From the NCBI RefSeq assembly GCF_004210375.1, contig NC_134825.1, forward strand, positions 66,021,558 through 66,085,557: a DNA stretch of 64,000 bases, read 5' to 3'. Position 1 is the stretch's first letter, and every line of letters starts with the position of its first letter. Position numbers and translations under genes: made by a program. Source of the DNA: Tachypleus tridentatus (Eukaryota > Arthropoda > Merostomata > Xiphosura > Limulidae). The notes beneath the pieces were generated by a model, which ran no database searches, was not told the DNA's origin, and saw only the letters and a program-made list of their open reading frames with translations. Shown piece after piece: positions 20,801 to 30,780 of this stretch.

Positions 20801-23403
20801 ATATTTTGAATATTTACATAAGTTCCTTAAATTTTAACTTTTTAATAATAAATGCATTTTTTGAAAAAAATTAGAATACTAAAATAGTTGTGAACAAGTT
20901 AAAAAGTATCCAAACATTTAAATTTACCACCTTATATACGACAGTTCCATTGAAAGATTTAAAGCAATTTATGAATATATTAATTAAACAGGCCCGACAT
21001 GGCCAGGTAGGTGGGTTTAGGAGTTCGACTCGTAATCCGAGGGTCGCGGGTTAGAATCTCCCTCACACCAAACATGCTCGCCTTTTCAGCTGTGGAGGCG
21101 TTATAAAATGACGATCAATCCCACTATTCGTTGGTAAAAGAGTAGCCCAAGAGTTGGCGGTGGGTGGTGATGACTAGCTGCCTTTCCGCTTGTCTTACAC
21201 TGCTAAATTAGGGACGGCTAGCGCAGATATCCCTCGTGTAGCTTTGCGCGAAATTCCCAAACAAACTATTAACAAACAATACTGTAATTCCTCCGTAGTA
21301 CCTCCAAAAATATAAAAGATATATCAAGTTTCTTTGTTTATAATAATTATATATTTTTTTCAATAATTAGGTATTAAAACACATAATAGGAATTTTAAAG
21401 CAAGCTAACTATTTTACTTTTAGAGCAAATTTAAATATTTATTTCTAAGAAAATAAATTTATTGAGATATCAAAAATGCATAATTTTTTCTTCAACTTAT
21501 ACATTTTTTAATCATCTAATTAATATAAATAATCCTGAGATAAATAATTTTATTAACACTATTTATCCGGCATAATTAGAAATTTAAAACACTTCTGCTT
21601 AAGAAGTTAAGGCGCATTATTTAGATATAGAAATTAAAATAATTAAGCACAGTGTTAAGTTAAATGTTTTTGATAAAATAAAGTTTTCTTTTTCAATATA
21701 TAATCTGCTCTCTCCTCTTAGTAATATGTCATATTCTTCTGTTATATGTATCACAACTTTACAATCGCTCAAATTCTGTACAATTTGTAATAAGTTACGA
21801 CATTTCATGATTAATGTTGAAATATGGATGCAAAAACTAATAATTAATAAATGTAATAAAAACCTTAAATAAAATTATTAAAATATTTTATGATAAATAC
21901 AAAAATGTATTGCATAAGTACAGAAAATAAGAATTTAAAATATTTTTCTGCAAACACAATATAAACACAACGATGTAATGTCTTCCCCACGATCCCCCAG
22001 TGACACAGTGGTATGTCTGCGGACTTACACACTAAAAACCGGGTTTCGATACCCGTGGTGGGCAGAGCACAGATAGCCCATTGTGTAGCTTTGTGCTTAA
22101 TTCTAAACAAATAAACAAACAAATCCTCTCCATAGCAAGCTTTAGACTTTAAACGCTAAAAACCGGCTTTTGATATCTGTGGTAGCAAGACACAGATAGC
22201 CTGCTGTGTAGTTTTGTGCTAAACAATGAAAAAAACAAAAGTGATTTTATGATCATATGTGTACTGAAAGGCATAACTTATTGTGATATTCCTTTCTGAA
22301 AACGTGTTTTCTGATATAAGTTACAGCAGTACTGTGGCATAAGTATTGATTTTCTAATAAAGCAACATTAACTCCTTTCATAACTTGCTAAAGATAGCGC
22401 GGCCAAATCATTTCTTGCTGCATTTTTAATTATTTGTCCGAATTTATTTTAATGTTATTATGTAATACAAGTGGCTCTCAAAAAGATCATTTGCATAAAA
22501 AATACAACTGATATCAAAGGTCTGTTGCACAACTGGAGAACATGAGAGACGGAACCATAGCACGTTAGTAAACTATTTGTTAGTTTGTTAAAAAATTGTC
22601 AAGGTTATTTCAGCTTGTTCTTCTCTCTGTTTTAGGTTATTATACATCTCAAATACTAACGGTAAGCATGTCAACATGTTTTTTCTACATTTTTGCCATG
22701 GATGTATAATAATAATCCTACTTTGAAGTTAGGTCCATGGTTTGTTTGATTTTTGATTCTGTTTTTTTATTTCCTTCTAGAAGATAATCCCTTACCTATA
22801 CCTACTGACAGTTTTAATATCGGCTACAGAAAATGTATGACTGAGGTTGCTCAGTTTTTGTCAACGAATAAATTGGACGAATCACCAGAGTTCATGGCCC
22901 GTCTATTTTGCCACCTGAATAGTCGGCTTCGGGAAATTGGAAACAATGATAACCGAGATGAATTAGAGAAAGATACGGAGGGAGACTTAACTTTAATATC
23001 AGGAATTTTTGAAACTCAGTCAAAAACAATGACTCAAACAGCTCAATCTCTGGAACACCACGATAGCTCAAAAACTTCAGAACTTAATCCTAACAGCATA
23101 TCAGCTGTACAACTCCCAGTTAAAAGTACCATCATTGGGCCCGGGTTTTTTTCGCGGGGATACTATTTCTGGCCTGTTTACAATACTAACGAAAATATCA
23201 GAGACTCATATGGTCATCATTCCAGAACTACAAACTGTATCGATAATGCTGAGAATTATAGTCATCTTAGAATTAGAATTATACAAACGCAGAACCAGGT
23301 CGCTACATCATCTCAAAGAAGCGCCCATGGTGAGCACGATTCTCCAGAGTTCCTGAAGCAGCCTCTTAATAACAAGATGTGGCGACCGTGGAGTCAGTCG
23401 TAA
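17764..23403 (+). CDS. HES-family bHLH-Orange transcriptional repressor (whole gene)
   Basis: The spliced coding sequence joins 17764-17811, 18212-18307, 18585-18675 and 22781-23403, giving about 285 residues with consistent phases (0, 0, 1) and GT-AG introns. Domain order: basic region (about residues 19-31, with EKRRRERIN), helix-loop-helix to about residue 73, Orange domain (about 90-130, beginning FNIGYRKCMTEVAQFL), a polar linker, and WRPW at 279-282 followed by SQS. WRPW recruits Groucho/TLE corepressors, so the product should be a nuclear DNA-binding repressor, typically a Notch or segmentation effector. Intron positions match those of vertebrate HES1 as I remember them. Odd points: alanine replaces the proline that marks HES basic regions, and the helix-2 start reads SSKRKAEML instead of a KLEKADIL-type motif. 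Orthology within the family is unresolved. Confidence 0.93.
18212..18307 (+). CDS. HES gene, coding exon 2 (basic region and helix 1)
   Basis: The acceptor is tttttacctag. The exon encodes the basic region (ASKARLEKRRRERIN) and helix 1 (FTELKNLLIL). Two in-phase donors exist: AAA|gtgtgt at 18307, which gives 32 residues, the length of the equivalent HES1 exon, and GAG|gtaaac at 18316, which adds VCE to the loop. I prefer 18307 on length, but splice strength alone might favour 18316. A transcript would settle it. Confidence 0.85.
18585..18675 (+). CDS. HES gene, coding exon 3 (loop and helix 2)
   Basis: The acceptor is ttttttctacag and the donor is TCAG|gtatga. It encodes the end of the loop and helix 2 (KAEMLEKLVIYLRSLQ), ending in phase 1. 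The trailing G completes GAA with the first two bases of exon 4. Confidence 0.9.
18990..19251 (+). mobile_element. tRNA-derived SINE (family 1) in HES intron 3
   Basis: Head ccggcatggccaggtggtta, a B-box region shortened by a small deletion (tcgtaattcgctggttagaatcc), an intact central domain and a tail ending caaaacaaacaaa. It lies in the sense orientation within the intron. Confidence 0.88.
19906..20176 (+). mobile_element. tRNA-derived SINE (family 1) in HES intron 3
   Basis: Starts ggcctggcatggccaagcgc and belongs to the sub-type with an aagcgcgtaaggcgtgcg head, also seen at 26335. A perfect 11-bp duplication, tttatcttttg, flanks it (19895-19905 and 20177-20187), so it is a well-preserved insertion. 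Confidence 0.92.
20177..20990. other. AT-rich intronic sequence
   Basis: Part of HES intron 3, very A+T rich. No coding or repeat features recognised. Confidence 0.5.
20991..21265 (+). mobile_element. tRNA-derived SINE (family 1) in HES intron 3
   Basis: Head ggcccgacatggccaggtag, altered B box (gggttagaatctcc), central domain and tail gcgcgaaattcccaaacaa. Full length with moderate divergence. Confidence 0.88.
21266..21992. other. AT-rich intronic sequence
   Basis: Part of HES intron 3. Short minus-strand frames (21617-21808) have no recognisable domain. Nothing else supported. Confidence 0.5.
21993..22126 (+). mobile_element. Best copy of the short SINE (family 2)
   Basis: tRNA-like head cccagtgacacagtggtatg, B box gggtttcgatacccg, junction gggcagagcacagatagccc, and tail ttgtgtagctttgtgcttaa ending in (aaac)n. 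It shows that family 2 goes straight from a tRNA-like head into the tail that family 1 also carries, without a central domain. Confidence 0.82.
22143..22237 (+). mobile_element. Second, truncated family-2 SINE in tandem
   Basis: A 5'-truncated copy immediately after the one above: gctaaaaaccggcttttgat, then acacagatagcc and gtgtagttttgtgctaaac. The two copies lie head to tail. Confidence 0.7.
22636..22661 (+). other. Candidate 26-nt micro-exon in HES intron 3
   Basis: A short segment bounded by a strong acceptor (ctctctgttttag) and a consensus donor (gtaagc). Direct splicing of exon 3 to exon 4 keeps the frame. Including this 26-nt segment would shift it and reach a stop just downstream, removing the Orange domain and WRPW. 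It could be a poison or regulatory exon, or chance splice-like sequence. Confidence 0.25.
22781..23403 (+). CDS. HES gene, coding exon 4 (Orange domain to WRPW)
   Basis: The acceptor is tttccttctag. The exon encodes 206 residues and a TAA stop. The Orange domain occupies its first third (FNIGYRKCMTEVAQFLS ... FMARLFCHLNSRLREIG). The middle is rich in S, T, N and Q without a recognisable fold. The end reads NNKMWRPWSQS. The open frame continues upstream of the acceptor into the intron to 22753, but the splice site and phase fix the exon start at 22781. Confidence 0.95.
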
Positions 23404-23418
23404 TTAGAATACACAACA

Positions 23419-23980
23419 AATAAATGCGTTAAACAAACATTTGTATCTAGTGGAACTAACAGACACTATTGTGGATTTCTTTCTGAAAAGTGATGTTATA
23501 AGATTTTTGAGACTGTTAATAGAGTGCCTTTTACTCCTTGCAATTTGTTACTTTCATAAACTACGTGTTGCTAAAATTAATGCCAACTTGTTTATCTGAA
23601 TTTCTTATAAAATCGTAGCTTTAAACATCGTATTATTTTAAAGAGGAAAATGTGATGACATTTAATATTTTGATGTTATCTTCGGGAGGTTGGGACGTTT
23701 GTCGGGAAGAGGGTGAAATATCGGAAGAATTGATAGGTATGGTTTTACTGTTTTAAATCAAACATTGTTTAATATTACATGTAGCTTCGTCGACAAACAA
23801 TTTCGGGACAAGAAAAGAACAATTAGTGCAGACCGATGTGTATATATATATATAATAATAATAATAATAAATGTAGTTATTTTGTTATACGTCAAAATGT
23901 TTATATTGATTTTGTGTAACTCCTTCTAGCATTGGATTTTAAAACACTTTCGGGTATTTTTATAAAATCAGTGCAATAAA
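23419..23980 (+). promoter_or_regulatory. HES 3' UTR with two candidate polyadenylation signals
   Basis: AATAAA occurs at 23419-23424, only 16 nt after the stop, and again at 23975-23980 (gtgcaataaagc). The second gives a more usual 3' UTR length of about 0.6 kb and is my preferred site. A (TA)n(TAA)n microsatellite lies between them at 23841-23873. Confidence 0.5.
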
Positions 23981-24114
23981 GCATTGGGTTTATCAAAGAT
24001 CCAGACTTGAATTATTTATTTTACCTATGTATACATTTCATAATCATTTTATGTTATTTCTGAAACAGAATATATTCACTTTATCCAATTAAAAAACTAT
24101 CAGCGAGCTCGAAG

Positions 24115-24226
24115 TGTGTGTTCTCTTGTAACAAAGCCACGTTGGGCTTTCTGTTGTGTCTATCGAAAAGAATCGAATCCCCGATTTTAACGCAGAAAAT
24201 CCTAAGTCCACCGGGGAACCCGTGAA
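24115..24226 (-). mobile_element. Family-2 SINE, reverse orientation, diverged
   Basis: Complementary blocks in order: acaaagccacgttgggcttt (tail and junction), gaatcgaatccccgatttta (B box) and agtccaccggggaaccc (head). Confidence 0.6.
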
Positions 24227-24865
24227 TTGGGTTGCGTTAGTTTCGTGACTAGTCTATCAATCCATAATCGGAGATGGCTAGTACACATGCTTCTTAGATA
24301 GCTTTGTACGAATATCCAAAATGTACAAAGTCAACGAGTCGCTGCTGACCGGGTGGCTTACTGTTTAATGTAAATAGACCATTATAGTTTTGCGTGAAAA
24401 ACAAAACAACAACACCTCAGTGAGTTTTTTCTGGTGGAAGTACGCGATAATGTGTAGAATATAAACTAAGATTATTGACATATTCTGTGGAAAATATAAA
24501 TTTAATTCAAAATGATAAAAGTTTTAGGTTGTCTCCAATACCATAATGTCATGACGATGTATTTAATTATCCTCTAAAACACACAACGTAATATTTGAGG
24601 TGTTAAAAAATACTGTTGTAAACTGGTATTGATTATAAATGTTCTACACAATAGTGATTTTCAAACAATCAAAGAAAACAAATGGAAATGTTAAATTTTG
24701 AAGAAAAATTTGGGAGAAATATTACTTTTTTTAATTCAATTATGCTTAAAATAAAAGACGAGACACAGATATTTCGCAAAGAAACAAACTTATATGGAGC
24801 ATATAAATTTGACACGGAAGAAGATGCAACCTCAGACGTTTATACACAATGTTTTTTTGTTTGTT
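24227..24865. other. Gene-free sequence, unassigned short frame
   Basis: A 70-codon plus-strand frame (24682-24894) is acidic and lysine-rich but runs into the next SINE tail and has no recognisable domain. Diverged SINE-like fragments may lie at 24270-24400. Confidence 0.35.
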
Positions 24866-25003
24866 TTGACTTCTTACAGTCTGCTGCTCTGTGATCTTAC
24901 AGCAAAGTTACATCGGGCTATCTGCTGAGTCCACCAAGGGGAATCGAGCCCCTGATTTTAGTATTGTAAGTCCAAAGACTTACCACTGTACTAGCGGGAG
25001 TTG
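24866..25003 (-). mobile_element. Family-2 SINE, reverse orientation
   Basis: Tail and junction block cagcaaagttacatcgggct, then atctgctgagtccaccaagg, B box ggaatcgagcccctg, and head ccactgtactagcggg. Together with the copies at 15581 and 24115 it defines a sub-type with a CTCAGCAGATAGCCC-like junction. Confidence 0.65.
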
Positions 25004-26334
25004 TGGTATGTCTGTTAAATGAAAACAAAATATTAAGTAACTTTAACCAACAGTATGGGTATTCTGACCAAGAAATAGCTGTGGAACGTGTCTCAGATTC
25101 TTTAAGACTTTCCAGAATTCCACATCACCTTACAAGCCCAGTTAACAGAAGAGGGAAATCAAAGTTTCTAACTTTTCCCTTTCGATACATAAGTGTCTTC
25201 CCAAATAACCTTTGAGACAAGCTCGATGAACTATCTAATAAATTGGCTAATTGTGCTAATAGACTTTTCAGGGTGTAAGCTAATTTTTAAGGTAAGGTGA
25301 TTATCACCTGTCCCTGATTTCTAGGTGAGAAATATCCCACGGTAAAAAATGTCCCTCATATTTGAAAAAAAATAACACTCTCAAGAAACCCTTACATATA
25401 AATTCATATATATATATATATAGTACTTATCAGCATTGTTATTGTAACTAATATCTCTTTAGGTATAACATTGTCATATGGCAACAATGGTACAGCTGTT
25501 CTGATCAAGAACAAACTCTTAAAGCAAATAATCTACTAGTAATACAACTTCTCCAATATTTTCCCCATCTGAAAGTATGGTGAGCATAAGCATCATTTTT
25601 TGAAGTGTTATCGGATTTAATTTATAAAAACATGGAAAGGTTACCGAAGCCCAAGGATAGGAGTATTCTGTTGGTCTAGAATTCATAACTGAGTAGGAAA
25701 ACCTGTGCTACAATTTTGAAAAATTATGTGAGCATCTTTTCACATTCTAATTCATAAACAGGCTTAGGCTATGGTATTTGCATATTGTACTCGTTTTAAG
25801 TAATTTAATTTCACCTTTTAAATAAAATGTGAAAATTTTCAGTACGTATTTTTATCATTACATTATTTAAATTAGTGCTTAGTGCAAGGTGTCTTTTATA
25901 CCTCCTGATAGGAGAAAACGCGTTGCTCACTTATACAACACGGAAGAAAAGTAAAGAAGGAAAGACACTCTTTAAAATGAAATACAAGAAAAAGTGTTAC
26001 CAGTGTATCTAAGAGTGTGCCTACCCGCTTGTTAGTGACTGGAATAACAAACACTGATCATGGTACACACATAGACGGTCTTATTGAGCAAACTGGGCAA
26101 TTATCCGGGGCCACACACATGGAATGGCCCCCTATGCTATGCCTTTTCATATATCTCTAAATTTTCTTATCATTATGGAGCCCCATTTACCGTCTCTGAG
26201 TATAGGTACTCTTAAAGTACCTTTACTTTAAGTAGGTACGCTTAAAGTTATCTTTTGAACTAACCTATAGTTTACTTTCGTTTTCTGCGTTTGCGAAGAA
26301 TTTACTTTCTAATATTTTATTTACGTTGGCCCTC
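25004..26334. other. Gene-free spacer sequence
   Basis: No gene recognised; a 70-codon frame (25003-25215) has no known domain. A (TA)n run lies at about 25409-25421. The last nine bases (ttggccctc, 26326-26334) are the left duplication of the next SINE. Confidence 0.45.
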
Positions 26335-26607
26335 GGGCCTGGCATGGCCTAGCGCGTTAAGGTGTGCGCTTCGTAATCTGAGGGTCGCGGGTTCGCGCCA
26401 AAACATGCTCGCCCTCCCAGCCTTGGGAGCGTTATAATGTGACGGTCAATCCCACTATTCGTTAGTAAAAGAGTAGCCCAAGAGTTGGCGGTGGGTGGTG
26501 ATGACTAGCTGCCTTCCCTCTAGTCTTACACTGCTAAATTAGGGACGGCTAGCACAGATAGCCCTCGAGTAGCTTTGTGCGAAATTTCAAAAACAACAAC
26601 AACAACT
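26335..26607 (+). mobile_element. tRNA-derived SINE (family 1), forward orientation
   Basis: Head gggcctggcatggcctagcg, with a small deletion just after the gggttcgcgcc B box, then the full central domain and tail, ending in (caa)n. It is flanked by a perfect 9-bp duplication, ttggccctc (26326-26334 and 26608-26616). Confidence 0.92.
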
Positions 26608-26892
26608 TTGGCCCTCTAATGGCACTGCGGAATTACAACTTGTTTACTTTGTTAGGCAAATTCATTGTTCGTTGGTGTATACGTACGTGCTCAGCGTTTT
26701 TGTGTAAATACACGAGTGTTTGTTTTATCTTCATCTCTGCCCCATTCAACTGTGTAAGATACAGACCTAAAGCCAAAATGTGACATTTGAGGATGCAAGA
26801 AAACATTTTTATAACATATCTTATTGTTCTCAAAAAAGTAATAATTTTTTTATCAAATACAGTATTTTTCTATCAGGTGGAGACGGAGTGAC

Positions 26893-27005
26893 TGTTAGTT
26901 TAACACAAAGCTACGTGTTAGTTTACTTGCGCTGTGTTCGCAACAATCGTCAGACTCATAATTTTAGCATTATTAGTTCTTAAGCTTACTGCTGAGATAC
27001 CAGAG
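26893..27005 (-). mobile_element. Diverged family-2 SINE, reverse orientation
   Basis: Tail word gtttaacacaaagctacgtg, a diverged junction, and a head region with cataattttagcattatt and tgctgagataccag. Recognition rests on order and spacing rather than high identity. Confidence 0.45.
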
Positions 27006-27879
27006 AACCTAGAATTAATTAATATACACATATTTTCTTCTAATATTTGAAGTATTTTCGCTATATCGTCTTTTTAATTGTTCGATATAGAAGACTGTTT
27101 AGTGTAAGAGTTATTATTTATTTGAGTTTAATGATTATTTAGTTTTCACAACGAAAGAGTTAAAATTTGATTTTGTTAAAGGAAATAGTTACGATAAACT
27201 TTGTTACGTAAATCAGTAAGGGTTGTACGTTGTGTGTATAGTTCAGTTGTAATAAACTGACGTCACGTTAATCGAATTTACAGTATTTTTCTCGTTGCCT
27301 TAAGTGAGTATTATTAAAATGTGGAATTTAGTTGCTTGTAGAAACTTCGAGTCCTCAATTAGGAAATACATGTTTATAAGCGATCAAGTGAGCGCAAGCC
27401 AAGAACAAATTCAGTCAGAAGAAGCATGTATTATGAGTAGTTAACCACAACGGGCGATTATTTAAAGTGAAGTTTCACAGTTCGACAGAGATAAGTAGAA
27501 TAATTTTTCTTGTCAAAGAATGTTCTAAAGTAAATGAGCCCGTCTATGTGAGCTTTGACGAAAAGGTGATAATTATTTGAAGTTAAGGATACAACTAAAG
27601 TAACCCACGAAGTAACTTAAATGAATTATTGACTGATACTATTATGATAAGAGCAGAGAAAAAAATCATCTTGTCATTTGGATTTTAAAGTAATTGAATC
27701 AATCTGAGTGGATTTTTTTGACAAGAAAAGAAAATTTAGTTTTGGATAAAACTGTGATATTCTATTGCATAAAGAAGTTTTGTACGTGTGTTTTACTTGT
27801 TTTTAATGTTATTTTAAAACAAGTGGATTGTGTGCCGTCCATATACTGTTCGAATTTATCGCCAAAAAGTTACAGACAC
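27006..27879 (+). other. Possible LTR or leader of the Gypsy-like relic
   Basis: Non-coding sequence directly upstream of a Gypsy-like gag relic. It contains an AATAAA (gtaataaactgacgtcacg, about 27250) and GC content slightly above the flanks, as a decayed LTR plus leader would. No second LTR copy or primer-binding site was found in the window, so this is inference from position only. Confidence 0.3.
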
Positions 27880-29260
27880 TTGCTGTAGAATGATACTCAA
27901 CCCACTCATATACTAGAACTCTGATGTTTTGCGAGTCAGCCAGCAACTTACAAATGTGTCTTAAACAACAAGAGAGAGAGAGAAGAGCGGCAACAGAAGA
28001 GAGAGGAGGAGAGACAGAGAAGAGAGAAAGACACATTGAAAGAAGAACAGGAAATAGTGCGAGAATAAGAGCATAAAGTGATATTGCAGAGTTCACCCAA
28101 CAGAAAGCTGACGTCTGTCTCAGCCCACCTCTTACAAGAAAAGGTCTACAAGTGAATATAAGTATGATGCCAGAAGATGTCATAGACTATGGCAAATTAA
28201 AAGTGGTCTTGCTGAAAAGATATAAACTTACAGAAAAAGTCTTCAGTCGGAAATTCAGAGAAATAAAACCAAACAAGGGATAAACTGCATTTCAACACAG
28301 CACAATTACAGCAGTTCTCCACGAAATGGACTGAATTGACCAAGTATGAAAATAGTTTTGAGAGAGTAGATCTACTGATACATGAACAGTTCATAAGCAC
28401 GTGCTTAAATGACCTATCACTGTTATTGAAGGAGAGAGTATCAAAAGACGTGAAAGAGATGATCAAGCTGGCAGAGCAGTGTATGGAACCCCATGAAAGG
28501 AATATAACTAGAAACTCCAAGAATACCTAGTTAAAATCGAAACCAGTGGTGAGTGACGAGAAGCAGGAGTTTATCAAAGATGACAGAAAATTAATAGACA
28601 GACAGAAAGGAGAAGAAAGATTATGTTTGTTATAAAGTGGGACACATCGCACAAAAGTGCAAATACATCACCAGTAAGCAACAACAGAAACCTCAACATA
28701 AAGCAGCTAGAGCAATCTACAAAAGTAATGCTAGTAATAAACATGAAAAATGACTGGCACCTTGGATGTTACTCTCAGAAGAAACAGAATCAAGAAAACA
28801 TGTCAGCTTCACCACAAAAATAAATATCACTTCCATGATTGAAAAGTGTATGACTAATGGTATGCTGAAGTTAGCAAATGGATAAACAGTGCCAGTTGTG
28901 ATTGGAGTATGTAATAAATATTGATAAATGCCAACAAATCACAACATGCCAATGGACAAAGGCTATGTCAGTGACAAGAAAGTAAAAGTTCTACGAGACA
29001 CTGAATGTAGCAGTGAGAACCATTTTAGTATCTGATAACCAGATGGCAGGTATGGTGCATCTGTGGGTGCTAATTGATGGGACAGCGAGAAGGTTTCCAA
29101 TAATAAAGGTGGATACTCCATATTATGTAGGAGACCTTAACACCATGTGCATCAAGGCATCAATATACGACTTGATGATTGGAAACATACCAGGTACAAA
29201 GCAATTGGAGGAATTAGACAGAAAGAAGAAAAATTAGGCATCTGCAATCACTATAAGAGC
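27880..29260 (+). pseudogene. Decayed Gypsy-like gag-protease relic
   Basis: Fragments in three shifting frames keep the order of a Gypsy-type gag and protease. First comes a purine-rich, charged-helix stretch (27965-28060). Next are SCAN-like capsid pieces, including MPEDVIDYGKLKVVLLKRY (from about 28167) and FERVDLLIHEQFISTCL (28360-28410) with LKERVSKDVKEMIKLAEQ. A zinc knuckle near 28630 reads CYKVGHIAQKC, where the first cysteine of CX2CX4HX4C is replaced by aspartate. Last is a retropepsin-like region (about 28960-29200) with VLRDTE where an active site reads DTG, followed by YDLMIGNIPG. Several stops and frameshifts interrupt it, so it is dead. The family assignment is from remembered motif patterns. 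Confidence 0.7.
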
Positions 29261-29629
29261 TCAAGGAAAGAAGATATAGCAAGACGTGAAGCCTTTGCAA
29301 GTATAAAAGAGTGACATTCTGAATGACGGTCTACGGGAACAGAAAAGTATAAAATAAAAACTCTTTTCTGCAAAATATTTGGGGAAATGCCCAATGGAAA
29401 ATCAAACACAATATAAAATGGAAAGTGAATACAAAACAGAGGACCAGAAAGAAATATTGAACCGACCTAATCAAAGCAGTTTTACTGGTAGAGCTAAACA
29501 CATCAAGACAGTAAGAAGCACTTATATAACAAGGAGGTAAAGAATCTACATTTTGAGGTCGGACGGAAGACAGGAAATGGTCAACAGAATGCACAATAAA
29601 GTGAAAGTGGATGGGACAAGCAAGGTCTA

Positions 29630-29850
29630 ACGTGCCAATTTGTTGAAGAGATACTTCGAGAAAGTAAAAGACCTTATGCAAAGATGACAATGGCGGGTGT
29701 GGCTATCATAGAAGCAGAATGTCAAGGCAATGACCTCATTATAGAAGATAAAATCCTACTAGATGCAAGATCACTGGGTAGAGATGAGACATACAAGGGC
29801 ATCAACTTAAGTGAAGCAATATACAAGCAGAAACCCTGGGGACAGTCAAA
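29630..29850 (+). pseudogene. Possible reverse transcriptase fragment
   Basis: A plus-strand stretch reads GNDLIIEDKILLDARSLGRD, then ETYKGINLSEAIYKQKPWG. Its pattern recalls the region around the YKYLGI motif in the thumb of some non-LTR reverse transcriptases, with the motif itself damaged. There are no other catalytic blocks nearby, so this is tentative. It might instead belong to the following Penelope-like element. Confidence 0.3.
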
Positions 29851-29976
29851 CAAAGAGAAAACGATAACAAAAAACTACACTTGTACAAACGCACAATCCA
29901 AATAATCCAGATATTTACAAGATAATCCAAGCATCAAAGGAAATACTCCACGGATCAGAAAAAGAAAGTCTACAAA

Positions 29977-30480
29977 ATGGTGAAAAGCCAGAGCCAAGCC
30001 CCTAATTTAAAAAGAATTCTTACAAATTTGGAGTTTAAGCAGCAAACCAAGGAACACGGGGCCAAACGATGCGGTCACCCACGTTACAAAACATGTGAAC
30101 TCATTCAGGAAAGCAAAGACTTAAAATTCAGAAGTCCAGGAGGAACTTTTCATATCAACACAGAGATGGACTGTACATCAAAAAATCTAATATATTGTGT
30201 AAAATGTGCAGGTTGTGGGTTGAATTATATTGGGCAGACCGGTGACCAATTAAAGAACAGAATGGCTATCCACAGACAACAGATAAATCACCCAGAATTG
30301 CGACAAATCGGCCTGAGTAAACATTTAGACCAATGTGCGGAAAAAGAAACACCCGAAATTCAGTGTAGTACCATTCTATAATATTGGGAAAGACTGTGAG
30401 CAAACCAGAAAAACTATGGAGAAACATTTTATCCATAAATATAAGCTGGAATTAAATGAAATTTCTCTAAAATAGTGGTA
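29977..30480 (+). pseudogene. GIY-YIG endonuclease domain of a Penelope-like element
   Basis: An open frame of 134 codons (29977-30381) carries the C-terminal domain of a Penelope-like retroelement. It has a cysteine-rich lead (RCGHPRYKTC), then CVKCAGCGLNYIGQTGDQL, which contains the GIY-YIG core (YIG), followed by the expected arginine (NRMAIHRQQI) and a distal HLDQCAE. GIY-YIG endonucleases nick the target DNA to prime reverse transcription. The reverse transcriptase part is not recognisable upstream, so the copy is 5'-truncated or decayed. Coding similarity appears to continue in another frame to about 30475 (ERNI-type basic end). The frame itself is intact across the domain. Confidence 0.82.
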
Positions 30481-30559
30481 TGAATAATTTTATGAAAACT
30501 TTACAAATCACGTGATTCTGATGACGTTCTCATCAACAATCGAATATAGTAACGTTTTA

Positions 30560-30665
30560 TTTTTACCCGCCATTTTATATTGCAGTGTGATCAGTGACGC
30601 TTGAAACGCGTGACTGCAAATAAACGACCTTAATATCGTCTTGTGACGCTTTAATTTATATATCA
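30560..30665 (+). mobile_element. 3' tail of the Penelope-like element
   Basis: Downstream of the GIY-YIG frame lies a hairpin-prone block (gatcagtgacgcttgaaacg followed by cgtgactgc), then caaataaacgacctt. A -GAAACG- loop or bulge followed by an AATAAA-type signal parallels the tails at 5779 and 7087. I infer this is the element's 3' end. Confidence 0.45.
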
Positions 30666-30692
30666 AGTTCGTGATTAGTTCATTTTTACTTT

Positions 30693-30693
30693 T

Positions 30694-30729
<36 letters not shown>

Positions 30730-30730
30730 A
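30693..30730. repeat. Perfect 38-bp TA palindrome
   Basis: An alternating (TA)n core is framed by ttgtgta on the left and tacacaa on the right, so the whole 38 bp equals its own reverse complement. More TA-rich sequence continues to about 30780. It could extrude as a cruciform. Confidence 0.92.
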
Positions 30731-30780
30731 TTATATATATATAATATAATTATATATAAATATATAAACTGATTTATATA

